Assembly: GCA_902791475.1 (NCBI GenBank)
Contig: CADAWC010000034.1
Coordinates: 1-52,078 of the forward strand
Direction: 5' to 3'
Length of the DNA stretch: 52,078 nucleotides
Origin: Fibrobacter succinogenes
GTDB lineage: Bacteria > Fibrobacterota > Fibrobacteria > Fibrobacterales > Fibrobacteraceae
The notes under the pieces are model-generated. The model made no database searches. It was not told the origin of the DNA and saw nothing but the letters and a program-made list of their open reading frames with translations. Numbering within the stretch: the first letter of the stretch is position 1; each line of letters begins with the position of its first letter. Of this stretch, positions 16,500 through 23,739 are shown in pieces. The translations under genes were made by a program, and so were the position numbers.

Positions 16500-16668
16500 A
16501 GTTTCTAGTTGTTAGTCAATGGTTATTAGTTAAAAGTTAGTAGTTAAAAAATTGTAAGACGAGAATTAATTGGTTATAGGTTATAGGCTTTAGGTTTTAG
16601 GTTAGTTTGGCACTGAAGGTGCGATTATATAATCCTAATCCCTAATGACCTAATCCCTAAAACCTAAT
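16500..16668. repeat. TTAGTTATTAG and TAGGTTATAGG/CCTAATCCCTA repeats between parA and parB
   Basis: The 173-base parA-parB gap holds a TTAGT/TTATTAG stretch (16500-16548). It is followed by a symmetrical element: left arm of GGTTATAGG and TTTAGG units (16571-16606), core GGCACT-GAA-GGTGC, linker GATTATATAATC, and right arm of CCTAATCCCTAA units (16633-16668). The arms are near-complementary, so the transcript could fold into a long hairpin between parA and parB. Confidence 0.7.
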
Positions 16669-16669
16669 T

Positions 16670-17455
16670 CTATTTTTCCTTATTCAATATTTCCTCGGCG
16701 AGCTTCATGTATGCCTGCGAACCAGTGCTCTGCACATCGTAAAGGATAACCGGCTTGCCGTGGGACGGAGCTTCGGAGAGTTTTACGTTGCGCGGAATCA
16801 TCGTCTGGAAAACGGTGTCGCTCAAGTTTTCACGAACTTCTTCGGCAACCTGCTTCGAAAGACTCAGACGGGAATCGTACATCGTGAGGAGGGCGCCTTC
16901 GATTTTCAAGTTGGAGTTCAGATTCTTCTGGACTTCACGGATGGTCTTGAAAAGTTCAGTCATACCCTGCAATGCATAGTATTCACACTGCACCGGAATG
17001 AGCACGCTCGTTGCGGCCGTCAGTGTATTAATTGTGAGTAAGTTCAGGCTCGGAGGAGCGTCGATGATGATAAAATCGAACTCCTGCTTGAGAACGTTCA
17101 TCACGCGTTCAAGTCTGCGTTCGCGACTCATGGCGTTGACAAGTTCAATTTCCATGACGGCGAGGTCAGGTCCAGAAGTGATGACCTTGAGGTATTCAAG
17201 CGACGTGTCCAAGATGGCGGGCTTGATATTTTCGAGCGTGAGATTGTCCGGATTACCAGCCATGTCCAGGATTTCGTGGATATCCATATCCTGGGATTCC
17301 ATGAAACCGAGACCTTGAGAGGCATTACCCTGCGGGTCCATGTCTAAAAGAAGGGTCTTCTTTTCAAGGGCTGCAAAACTCGCGGCCAAGTTCACGGCCG
17401 TAGTAGTTTTACCGACGCCACCTTTTTGGTTGCATATGGCGATAATTTTAGTCAT
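16670..17455 (-). CDS. parA: Chromosome partitioning ATPase ParA (Soj)
   Basis: 261 residues. Deviant Walker A KGGVGKTT at 11-18 with the signature Lys11, Walker A' LLLDMDPQGNASQGLG, Walker B FIIIDAPPSLNLLTIN, as in ParA/MinD ATPases. No N-terminal HTH, so it is the chromosomal Soj type. It forms an ATP-dependent gradient on the nucleoid that moves ParB-parS complexes. Its start overlaps the rsmG stop by eight bases; parB lies 173 bases downstream, separated by a repeat element. Confidence 0.96.
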   Translation of the reverse strand: MTKIIAICNQKGGVGKTTTAVNLAASFAALEKKTLLLDMDPQGNASQGLGFMESQDMDIHEILDMAGNPDNLTLENIKPAILDTSLEYLKVITSGPDLAVMEIELVNAMSRERRLERVMNVLKQEFDFIIIDAPPSLNLLTINTLTAATSVLIPVQCEYYALQGMTELFKTIREVQKNLNSNLKIEGALLTMYDSRLSLSKQVAEEVRENLSDTVFQTMIPRNVKLSEAPSHGKPVILYDVQSTGSQAYMKLAEEILNKEK

Positions 17456-18161
17456 TATTACCTCGGGTGACTAGAGCGTACACCTGTTCTTCTTCTGGAA
17501 GTTCATACTTCTGGATATGCACTTTCGGATCGTTTTCCAAATGGGCAATGTTGTTGAAGCTCTTGAGAGTGACGAATGTGCCATCTTTCTTGAGTCCAAC
17601 TTTAGCGCGTTCCCAGTCGTTTTCGAAAGTCGAGAGGGCACGGCAGCTGATAAAGTCAAGGTCGGTCAGGCCGGAAGTTTCAAAGCGCTTGCCGACGACA
17701 GTCAAGTTGTCCAAGTGGAGTTTTTCCTTGACCATCTGCATAAAGTTCACGCGCATGTGTCGCGGTTCGACCGCATAGAACTGCACGTTCGGCATGGCAA
17801 TCGCGAGCGGGAAAACCGGGCAACCTGCCCCAGCACCCATATCTGCCCATCGTTTAGACGAGAGAACGCTCGCATGCTCGCTAGAGACTAGAGACGAAAG
17901 AAATTCTGGCATATTCTCTCGTTTTTCGTCTCTCGTCTCTTGTCTCATATATATATAGGGAACGAGAGAGTCGGCGATGTGCCTGCTCAAAAACTTCTCG
18001 GAATCCTTTGCCGAAATCAAGTTGCCATATTCCTTGGTGTCCACCACTAAGTCTGCAAACTGGTAAAGCTTGTCGAGGGTCTCTTCGGACAGCTGTACAC
18101 CATGTCCCGAAAGGAACTGGTTCAAAAGATCTTGCTGCGCTTTGTTAGTTCTATAACTCAA
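17448..18161 (-). CDS. rsmG: 16S rRNA (guanine-527-N7) methyltransferase RsmG with repeat-encoded insertion
   Basis: 237 residues. The N-terminal helix region with HIADSLVPYI is followed by the SAM-binding motif DMGAGAGCPVFPLAIAMPN and VEPRHMRVNF, the GidB signature. The family usually has only a few residues between HIxDSL and the GxGxG motif. Here residues ~73-104 intervene (METRDEK-like and SSLVSS-type sequence), encoded by an ACGAGAG repeat at 17856-17945. The rest is intact and the frame open, so the enzyme may tolerate the loop. The rsmG-parA-parB order is the classical arrangement near oriC. Confidence 0.9.
   Translation of the reverse strand: MSYRTNKAQQDLLNQFLSGHGVQLSEETLDKLYQFADLVVDTKEYGNLISAKDSEKFLSRHIADSLVPYIYMRQETRDEKRENMPEFLSSLVSSEHASVLSSKRWADMGAGAGCPVFPLAIAMPNVQFYAVEPRHMRVNFMQMVKEKLHLDNLTVVGKRFETSGLTDLDFISCRALSTFENDWERAKVGLKKDGTFVTLKSFNNIAHLENDPKVHIQKYELPEEEQVYALVTRGNND
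17856..17945. repeat. ACGAGAG/CTCTCGT inverted repeat inside rsmG
   Basis: Left arm AGACGAGAGAAC, core GCTCGCATGCTCGC, then AGAGACTAGAGACGAAAG, and right arm TTCTCTCG...CGTCTCTCGTCTCTTGTCTC. The 90-base element is in frame with rsmG and accounts for about 30 residues with no family counterpart. Confidence 0.85.
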
Positions 18162-18191
18162 ATTTTCTCTTTTTGTGATATGGAAAAATGT

Positions 18192-18271
18192 TTGGACACG
18201 AAGTGTCCAACATGCTCATGCTCGGTCATGCCGGTGTGCAAGCACCCCGTCGCGACACTCGCTATCGCATG
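18192..18271. repeat. Hairpin-module repeat upstream of rsmG
   Basis: TTGGACAC-GAA-GTGTCCAA (18192-18210) is followed by CATGCTCATGCTCGGTCATG, CCGGTGTGCAAGCACCCCG and GCGACACTCGCTATCGCATG (18252-18271). Read on the minus strand it matches the modules at 37738 and 11805; the last 20 bases recur exactly at 22470-22489. Confidence 0.75.
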
Positions 18272-18349
18272 TTTGCTCCATCGAAGCCAACTTGCTGCAC
18301 CTCGGAAATGTCGGTAAACGAGTTTCCCGCCGCTTCTTCGGTTTGCAAG

Positions 18350-18365
18350 TGTTTCACGTGGAACA
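18350..18365. promoter_or_regulatory. parS site (ParB binding)
   Basis: TGTTTCACGTGGAACA matches the 16-bp chromosomal parS consensus (TGTTNCACGTGAAACA on the other strand) at every position. It lies 189 bases upstream of rsmG. Confidence 0.9.
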
Positions 18366-18519
18366 TTTTTGACTATCATATTCCGATTTGAAATTTAGTA
18401 TAACTTTTTTAGAAAACAATTCACAAACTCCCCTGCCCTATAAAAATCATAAAATAGTTGTTGATAACATTTTGATAAATGTTGAGAACTTGTTAAGGTG
18501 AGAGTTGCCTCAGTAAAAA

Positions 18520-18551
18520 CCAAAATAAAAAATCCTCCCTATTTAGGGAGA
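18520..18551 (-). terminator. Terminator of the lipoprotein gene 18578-19306
   Basis: Read on the minus strand: CTCCCTAAATAGGGAG hairpin followed by GATTTTTTATTTT. Confidence 0.8.
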
Positions 18552-18577
18552 AAGTTAATCTATAAAACTCTAGATTA

Positions 18578-19306
18578 TTATTGCAGTTTGCGACGGTGCA
18601 TGAAGAAAGTCACGGTCTTATGATCTAGCCCGTCTTCGATACTTGTTCTGGTGAGCATAAGCATTCCGTTTTTAACCCCTGCTTCGTAACGGTTCCAGAT
18701 AACCCATTCTCCATCGTAAAAATCTTTCTGATAACAGGTATTGTTGTCGTTCTCATCCATGACTGTAATCTGATTTTGATCAGGTCTGAAAATGGTATCA
18801 TTTTTCAAAACGTAGATGCTGGTATATTTACTCCCCTCATCGGTGTATGTGGTGGCTAGGGAATCTCCATCGAAGTAGGTGATGGTGGTGTCGCTGATTC
18901 CGTCTTTCGTTGAAATGAGTGTACTGATGTTGCCTTCGCGAATGAATTTGGTTTCTGCGGTGTTGACGGTGGTTTGGTAAGTCCATTCGCCGTTTCGGAG
19001 ATTTGCCTCATAGGTGCTGTCGAGATGAGTACCGGTCCAGTAGGTTTTGTAAATATAGATGGAGTTGCCTCTGCTATTTGCCGTACCCTTGTCCCAATAT
19101 GCACTGTCTATAAATAAACCGTCTTCGCTGAAGGATGAAAATTCTGCACTTTGAACTTCAAAGATTGTTTGGATACAGTTAGTGTAAGAAGGTTCAGCTA
19201 GATTTTGGCCATTATTGGACGGAACGTTATTAGCGGATGTACTGCTAGAATCGTCGCTACAGGCGATGAAAAGTGCTGCCACTAAAAAAAATAATTTAGA
19301 GTTCAT
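18578..19306 (-). CDS. Predicted lipoprotein, unknown function
   Basis: 242 residues. Lipobox LFIAC (Cys16) followed by SDDSSSTSAN, the usual lipoprotein start here. The mature part is beta-rich with repeated 'tyf.gdsl.tt', 'yingeW...' patterns (RNGEWTYQTTVN, YDGEWVIWNRYEAGVKNG) reminiscent of toxin-antitoxin-unrelated MORN-like or YwqK-type repeats, but too degenerate to name. Only two cysteines outside the signal. It stands alone with its own terminator. Confidence 0.65.
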   Translation of the reverse strand: MNSKLFFLVAALFIACSDDSSSTSANNVPSNNGQNLAEPSYTNCIQTIFEVQSAEFSSFSEDGLFIDSAYWDKGTANSRGNSIYIYKTYWTGTHLDSTYEANLRNGEWTYQTTVNTAETKFIREGNISTLISTKDGISDTTITYFDGDSLATTYTDEGSKYTSIYVLKNDTIFRPDQNQITVMDENDNNTCYQKDFYDGEWVIWNRYEAGVKNGMLMLTRTSIEDGLDHKTVTFFMHRRKLQ

Positions 19307-19430
19307 GACTCCCTCAAAAAAAAATGGTGATAGGTGTATTAGTTAAGTTGTGTGTAAATTTAATCAATTGGATGAGAATATGCAAGTGTTTGGATTGTGG
19401 CTATGTTTGCTGAGCTTACCTCGATATTGT

Positions 19431-19475
19431 TTGGACACCGAAGGGTGTAGGACTATGGCTTTGCCATAGTCCCAA
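19431..19475. repeat. Pair of short hairpins downstream of gene 19494-20219
   Basis: GGACACC-GAA-GGGTGT is followed at once by GGACTATGGC-TTT-GCCATAGTCC (10-bp stem, 19450-19472). No T tract follows on either strand, so this looks like the mobile hairpin family and not a standard terminator. Confidence 0.6.
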
Positions 19476-19493
19476 CATAGATTATTTCTTGGT

Positions 19494-20219
19494 TTATTCT
19501 TGTCGCGAAAAGCTTTCCACGAAGAAAGGAATTGCGAATATCTTAAAGAACCACCCGATGTTGCGTTGCTTGTTGGTTATTTCAAAAGATGCGCCTGCCG
19601 TTACTTGAGCAAAGAAAATTCCGAATTGTATACCCGCTTCTTCGATGAATCCAAATTCCTTGGCGGAATAATGAGATTCGTTTTCTTTCCCCTCATTTCT
19701 GAGAAACCATTCTATAGTATGACTTTCGGCTAGTGCAATTCCAGAAAGATTGTTCCCGTATAATATGTACTTTGTTGTACCGGATGCAAGCCACATTCCT
19801 CCCAATGCTATTTTCTGTAAGGCGCTTTCTTTGGGAGTTGCCATTCCGAGAATGCCGAATCCTGTAAACATTACTGCACTTCCGATTGAAAACTCATTGA
19901 TTTTCTTTTCTCCTTCAGTCCTTTCGAACCTGCGATCGAATCGTAAAAATGTGTAGTCTGCAAGTAGTCTGTCAATGCCGAAAAGTTTGCTCCCCAAGTT
20001 TTGTGCGCTCATGCAAAGTATATCCACTTCAATTCTTTTGGTAGATGTATATCCTATTCCGCCTAGAAATAGAATCGGAAAAAGGTTGTATTTGTTTTCG
20101 TAAATGTTGCTTACATCTATGGAAAAAGTGGAATCCTGCACTGGATCTTCCAATGCAGATATATTTGCAAAGGCGAAAGATATAGAGATAAGGAATATGG
20201 TAAAGGTCTTTTTAATCAT
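19494..20219 (-). CDS. Hypothetical exported membrane-associated protein
   Basis: 241 residues. Signal peptide ending near ISA (residue ~22). The mature part alternates hydrophobic glycine-rich segments (LFPILFLGGIGY, FSIGSAVMFTGFGILGMA, KIALGGMWLASG) with polar loops, and ends in FAIPFFVESFSRQE. This could be a small outer-membrane or periplasmic protein; no family recognised. Its start overlaps the stop of the glyoxalase-like gene (ATATGATT), so the two are coupled. Confidence 0.6.
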   Translation of the reverse strand: MIKKTFTIFLISISFAFANISALEDPVQDSTFSIDVSNIYENKYNLFPILFLGGIGYTSTKRIEVDILCMSAQNLGSKLFGIDRLLADYTFLRFDRRFERTEGEKKINEFSIGSAVMFTGFGILGMATPKESALQKIALGGMWLASGTTKYILYGNNLSGIALAESHTIEWFLRNEGKENESHYSAKEFGFIEEAGIQFGIFFAQVTAGASFEITNKQRNIGWFFKIFAIPFFVESFSRQE

Positions 20220-20695
20220 ATAGTAATTTCTATTCTGTTCCCTTCGGGATCGAGTACCACACTTTGATAATATCCATCGCCGGTAGTTCTCGGTTGACCT
20301 ACAATAGGAGTCCCTTCGGAAGACATTTGCTGGGTTAGACGGTCCACCTCTTCTTTTGAACCGACGGAAAAGGAAAGATGGGTGAAGCCAAGATGTTCCA
20401 CGTGAAACACGGCCGAGGTCAGAAAGCGAAAAAATGCTCGCATTTTTTCATTTGCTGACCGATGGGTGTTGGACTGTAACGAAGTTACAGTCCAAACATT
20501 TTCTATCCCAACATCTATGTCAGGGCGATGCATGACTTCCAGGCGGGCACCATCGTCGAAGGTAATAAATCTGCTAGTAAATTGTTTTGCAGGGTTATGA
20601 TAAAGAGGATGGACTACCCCACCGAGATATTTTCGATAGAACTCACAAACTTTGTCGATATCTTTAACCCAAATGGCAACATGCTCAATCTTCAT
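20216..20695 (-). CDS. VOC/glyoxalase-fold protein with a parS-bearing insertion
   Basis: 159 residues. Vicinal-oxygen-chelate fold: MKIEHVAIWVKDIDKVCEFY (His5), ITFDDGARLEVMHRPD (Glu53), then GFTHLSFSVGSKEEVDRL and YYQSVVLDPEGNRIEI with the C-terminal metal Glu. Normal relatives are ~125 residues. The surplus is residues ~67-101, ending FHVEH, encoded by a hairpin repeat (20410-20495) and by a perfect parS (20394-20409). Removing it joins VGIEN to LGFTHLSF as expected for the fold. Reaction unknown; glyoxalase or antibiotic-thiol type enzymes share the fold. Coupled to the downstream gene. Confidence 0.85.
   Translation of the reverse strand: MKIEHVAIWVKDIDKVCEFYRKYLGGVVHPLYHNPAKQFTSRFITFDDGARLEVMHRPDIDVGIENVWTVTSLQSNTHRSANEKMRAFFRFLTSAVFHVEHLGFTHLSFSVGSKEEVDRLTQQMSSEGTPIVGQPRTTGDGYYQSVVLDPEGNRIEITI
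20394..20409. promoter_or_regulatory. parS site inside the glyoxalase-like gene
   Basis: TGTTCCACGTGAAACA, perfect 16-bp parS. Read by the gene it encodes FHVEH. It is the edge of an in-frame insertion. Confidence 0.9.
20410..20495. repeat. Hairpin pair attached to parS inside the glyoxalase-like gene
   Basis: A long imperfect hairpin from GGTCAG (about 20417) to CTGACC (about 20460), with inner arms GCGAAAAAATG/CATTTTTTC, then a perfect stem with arms TTGGACTGTAAC (20469-20480) and GTTACAGTCCAA (20484-20495) around loop GAA. The GAA-looped, TTGGAC-edged hairpin matches the one at 18192. Confidence 0.8.
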
Positions 20696-20752
20696 AAAAC
20701 CTCTATAAACAATATACCTAATTCGAATAGAAAAAATTCCATGAACAAATCA

Positions 20753-20768
20753 TGTTTCACGTGGAACT
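20753..20768. promoter_or_regulatory. parS site between divergent genes
   Basis: TGTTTCACGTGGAACT, 15 of 16 positions of the consensus, in the 109-base gap where gene direction switches from minus to plus. Confidence 0.82.
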
Positions 20769-20804
20769 TTTTAAAGTCACCTATATATTAGTATATTTAA
20801 TTCC

Positions 20805-21341
20805 ATGAAACTATATCGATTCCTCCTCCCCTATCTAATAGTCCTTTTCATGGCAAACGCATCCTTTGCCGATGATGCCCCAAAAATGGAAAATGCCGCA
20901 GTTAACTCGAACGGATTCGGCCTTGCACTGATTCCTTGGGATCTATTTATTGGCGGAATGAATAGTTTTGTCGTAGGTGCCGACTGGATATTTGGTAATT
21001 TCAATATTCTTTATGCTTCGACCTCCCGAGTAAAAGAGATTCCGAAACATTCGTGGGCGTGGACTCTTAGAACACAGGCTCTTTGGGCACCGAAATTTGG
21101 TGTTTACTTGCAGCCCACAATACAGTATATGTTTTTTGATGGGTTCTTGGCAATGTGCAAGATTTCGGTCGGGCCAGAAATCGGTTATAAAAGGAAAACC
21201 GGATTTGAATATGGTGGGTCTGTCCGCGTAGGTGCATTCATTGATTTATTGAATTTCGAAATGGGATATTTGGTAAATTCAAAACGAACATATATGAACA
21301 TCATTCTTAACCTGCCTTCGGGTCTCGGAATTTGGGTTTAA
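20805..21341 (+). CDS. Hypothetical outer-membrane-type protein
   Basis: 178 residues. Signal peptide ending ASFA-DDAP (residue ~22). The mature part has alternating amphipathic strands rich in Tyr/Trp/Gly ([51 protein letters not shown]) and no cytoplasmic features, suggesting a small beta-barrel or periplasmic protein. No family recognised. It overlaps the region just before the macro-domain gene, whose ribosome site lies at its stop codon. Confidence 0.6.
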   Translation: MKLYRFLLPYLIVLFMANASFADDAPKMENAAVNSNGFGLALIPWDLFIGGMNSFVVGADWIFGNFNILYASTSRVKEIPKHSWAWTLRTQALWAPKFGVYLQPTIQYMFFDGFLAMCKISVGPEIGYKRKTGFEYGGSVRVGAFIDLLNFEMGYLVNSKRTYMNIILNLPSGLGIWV

Positions 21342-21352
21342 AGGAGGTCCTC

Positions 21353-21856
21353 ATGATCGATATTGAAGTTATCCAGGGTGATATCACCAAGCTCAAAGTG
21401 GATGCCATCGTCAATGCGGCAAACTGTTCGCTGCTAGGTGGTGGCGGTGTCGATGGTGCAATCCATCGTGCGGCAGGTCCGGAACTTTTGCAGGCGTGTA
21501 TTCCCCTGAAAGGTTGCGAAACGGGTCATGCTAAAATCACTCCTGGGTTTAAGCTCTCGGCAAAGTTTGTGATTCATACCCCGGGGCCGGTTTATCGCGA
21601 CGGCCTGCATGGTGAACCTGAACTTTTGGAATCGTGCTACAAGAACTGCCTCGCTCTTGCCGAAGAAAACAATTGCGAGACGGTTGCCTTCCCTGCTATA
21701 TCTTGTGGGGTCTATGGCTACCCTTGGGAGGCTGCTACCGAGATTGCCGTGAAAACTGTCCGAAACTTCCCTGCAAAAAACGTCAAGAAAGTCATCTTCT
21801 GTTGTTTCGGTGAACGGATGGAAGCGATTTATAAATCAGCTGTCGGCACGCACTAG
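21353..21856 (+). CDS. Macro-domain protein (ADP-ribose/O-acetyl-ADP-ribose deacetylase type)
   Basis: 167 residues from the ATG at 21353, which has AAGGAGG upstream; an earlier in-frame start overlaps the preceding gene. Macro domain signatures: [54 protein letters not shown]. These bind ADP-ribose; YmdB-type members release acetate from O-acetyl-ADP-ribose or reverse ADP-ribosylation. It follows the outer-membrane-type gene immediately. No ADP-ribosyltransferase or toxin is adjacent. Confidence 0.92.
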   Translation: MIDIEVIQGDITKLKVDAIVNAANCSLLGGGGVDGAIHRAAGPELLQACIPLKGCETGHAKITPGFKLSAKFVIHTPGPVYRDGLHGEPELLESCYKNCLALAEENNCETVAFPAISCGVYGYPWEAATEIAVKTVRNFPAKNVKKVIFCCFGERMEAIYKSAVGTH

Positions 21857-21961
21857 GTGCGTTCATCTACAATTGATGGCGATTTGTCGCATATATCGCT
21901 TACACCCCTAGCAATACCCTACATTTTTTGTATATTGGAATAAAACAAATGGAGAATTAAA

Positions 21962-22360
21962 ATGGAAGAAGTTGAAAAATTCATCAAGGAAGCTGGTACT
22001 TATTTCCTCGCAACAGTCGATGGCGACCAGCCGAAAGTCCGTCCGTTCGGAACTATCAACATTTTCGAATGCAAACTCTACATCCAGACAGGAAAGTCTA
22101 AGAATGTCTCGAAGCAAATCCAGGCAAACGGCAAGGTACAGCTTTGTGCCGTGGATAAGTCTGGCAGCAAGTGGTTACGTTTGAGCGGAACGCTTGTCCG
22201 CGATGACCGCCGTGAACCGAAAGTCGACATGCTCGAACATTACCCGTCACTCAAGGCGATGTATTCCCCGGATGACGAAAACACCGAAGTCCTCTACTTC
22301 AAGGATGCGACCGCCACGTTCTGCAGTTTCACTGAAGCTCCGCGCACTGTGAAGTTCTAA
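21962..22360 (+). CDS. PNPOx-like flavin-binding split-barrel protein
   Basis: 132 residues. MEEVEKFIKEAGTYFLATVDGDQPKVRPFG followed by LYIQTGKSKNVSKQI and WLRLSGTLVRDD is the pyridoxamine-5'-phosphate-oxidase-like split barrel, which binds FMN or F420. Single-domain members of this size are often NADH:flavin-type or nitroimidazole-resistance-like, and the substrate cannot be assigned. Strong GGAG eight bases upstream of the ATG, and tandem terminators after the stop: a monocistronic unit. Confidence 0.85.
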   Translation: MEEVEKFIKEAGTYFLATVDGDQPKVRPFGTINIFECKLYIQTGKSKNVSKQIQANGKVQLCAVDKSGSKWLRLSGTLVRDDRREPKVDMLEHYPSLKAMYSPDDENTEVLYFKDATATFCSFTEAPRTVKF

Positions 22361-22371
22361 ATTTTACTTTT

Positions 22372-22428
22372 GCTCGCCTCACCTGTGAGCTTTTTTAACA
22401 CCGAGTTCCCTGCGAGCTCGGCTTTTTT
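22372..22428 (+). terminator. Two tandem terminators
   Basis: GCTCGCCTCACCTGTGAGC then TTTTTT (22372-22396), followed by CCGAG...CTCGG and C-TTTTTT (22401-22428). Confidence 0.8.
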
Positions 22429-22455
22429 ATTGCCCGCTTTATAAAATTCGAAAAA

Positions 22456-22471
22456 AGTTTCACATGAAACA
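22456..22471. promoter_or_regulatory. Degenerate parS-like site
   Basis: AGTTTCACATGAAACA differs from consensus at two positions, one in the central CACGTG, which usually abolishes ParB binding. It adjoins a repeat block shared with 18252-18271. Confidence 0.35.
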
Positions 22472-22748
22472 TGCGATAGCGAGTGTCGCAAAAATATGCT
22501 TGCATAATTTTCCCCAAAGAGGATAACTCAACTATGAAACTAAAGTTTCAAGTTTCGTATATATGGCCGAGCGTGAGTATGTAGAACACGAAGTGTTCAA
22601 ACAATGGATTGCTGTTTTTATACAACATATATTATATAGTTGATAAATTGACTTGATTTTATTAACTATAAAAAAATAAATTCCAGAAAACAGCCGAAAA
22701 CATTTTTTATTGTTAATAGTTAATGAACAGATTTTATCACATTAATAG

Positions 22749-22764
22749 TGTTTCACGTGAAACG
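22749..22764. promoter_or_regulatory. parS site next to a DnaA box
   Basis: TGTTTCACGTGAAACG, 15 of 16 consensus positions. A perfect DnaA box follows 11 bases later. Confidence 0.85.
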
Positions 22765-22931
22765 TAATTGTTTTTTGTGGATAATATGTAAAATTGTGAG
22801 ATAAGTGGTTAATTTACATAGTTTCTTTATAACATTATATCAACATTCGTTTTTGTTGATATATGGCTAAAATTTTAGGCAAGCGTTCATTTATTAGGTC
22901 TACATATATTATATTTCATTGTGGAGGCTTT

Positions 22932-23624
22932 ATGCAGGACAATACGAAACGTGGCGATCGAGCTCTTTTTTGGATGAAGGCTATCTTTGTAATATTCATC
23001 CTTTACTTTTTTTGGAGTTCGCCAATTAATGCGATTTTCCCTGGTGCGAATGATAACGCTGTGACTGTTTCGGTTTTAGTTCGCATTGCCTTCGGAGCTG
23101 TGGTAAGCTTGGGAATGTTTTTTGCCCTGATTGCATTTTTGGTCAGTTTTTTATCGTGGTTGCATCGTGCGGTTGCAAATTTGCGAGTTATTTCCGTGAC
23201 GGATTTTTCGCCCATGGGGGCCGTTCTCCTCACCTGCATTCCCTTTGTAGGATTCTTTTTGCATTTTTGGATTTTCAACGACATGGTTGTGCGCCAACAA
23301 GACTGCATGCAGGAACGTGGAATTTTAAAGGACAGTTTTCCGAAAAAGTTTTTGATTGGATGGGTCTTGACTTCGGCTGGATGTTTGGCCTTGATGCTTA
23401 TGGGTTTTAGTAATCCTACTGCTGAAGAAATTCGTGGCTTGTCAGAAAATATTTTAACGGTCGTGGGTATCGGCCTTTATATCAAGTGCTTCACATTTTA
23501 TATTGCGCATGAACGTGAACTTTTCAATGTTCACACAGAAACGCTTTTCCGCAAGCGTGTTGATGAAATTATCCGCGAGCGCGAAATTGAACGTGCCGCC
23601 GACCAGCTCCGCGACAAAGAGTAA
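22932..23624 (+). CDS. DUF4328-like membrane protein
   Basis: 230 residues from the ATG at 22932, with GGAGG at 22923-22927; an upstream in-frame ATG lacks a ribosome site. Four to five membrane helices at ~15-33, 48-75, 96-118, 143-163 and 178-195. FLSWLHRAVANLRVI followed by DFSPMGAVLLTCIPFVGFFLHFWIFNDM fits the DUF4328 pattern ('WlhRa..Nl......spgwavg.wfiPf.nl..p'). The tail is highly charged (RKRVDEIIREREIERAADQLRDKE). Function unknown. Confidence 0.7.
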   Translation: MQDNTKRGDRALFWMKAIFVIFILYFFWSSPINAIFPGANDNAVTVSVLVRIAFGAVVSLGMFFALIAFLVSFLSWLHRAVANLRVISVTDFSPMGAVLLTCIPFVGFFLHFWIFNDMVVRQQDCMQERGILKDSFPKKFLIGWVLTSAGCLALMLMGFSNPTAEEIRGLSENILTVVGIGLYIKCFTFYIAHERELFNVHTETLFRKRVDEIIREREIERAADQLRDKE

Positions 23625-23670
23625 TTTTTGAGTGCGCGGCTTTTAGGAATGCCGCGACTTCTTGTGATGA

Positions 23671-23702
23671 CGTCATCCTGACCCGCAAGGGGAAGGATCC
23701 AG
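23671..23702. repeat. REP-like GTCATCCTGA...GGATCCAG element
   Basis: CGTCATCCTGACCCGCAAGG then GGAAGGATCCAG. The same head and tail occur at 51790-51820; partial forms at 41923 and 25216. Confidence 0.65.
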
Positions 23703-23739
23703 TTATTTCTTGCAATACTCTTTGGGGAAAAATGCGCAA

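Larger units (their letters stand above)
22361..22931. other. AT-rich intergenic region with parS and DnaA box; candidate origin segment
   Basis: After the tandem terminators this 570-base gap holds a degenerate parS (22456-22471), a 20-base block shared with 18252-18271 (22470-22489), a GAACAC-GAA-GTGTTC hairpin (22584-22598), a long AT-rich tract (about 22610-22745), a parS (22749-22764), a perfect inverted DnaA box TGTGGATAA (22776-22784) and ATATCAACA/TGTTGATAT arms (about 22840-22862). It is the longest AT-rich gap in the parS-bearing interval. Only one perfect DnaA box is seen, so the origin call stays tentative. Confidence 0.4.

Noticed and set aside
18158..18379. 73-codon antisense frame upstream of rsmG
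   Set aside because: Consists of repeat and parS sequence; no ribosome site; protein would be repeat translation.
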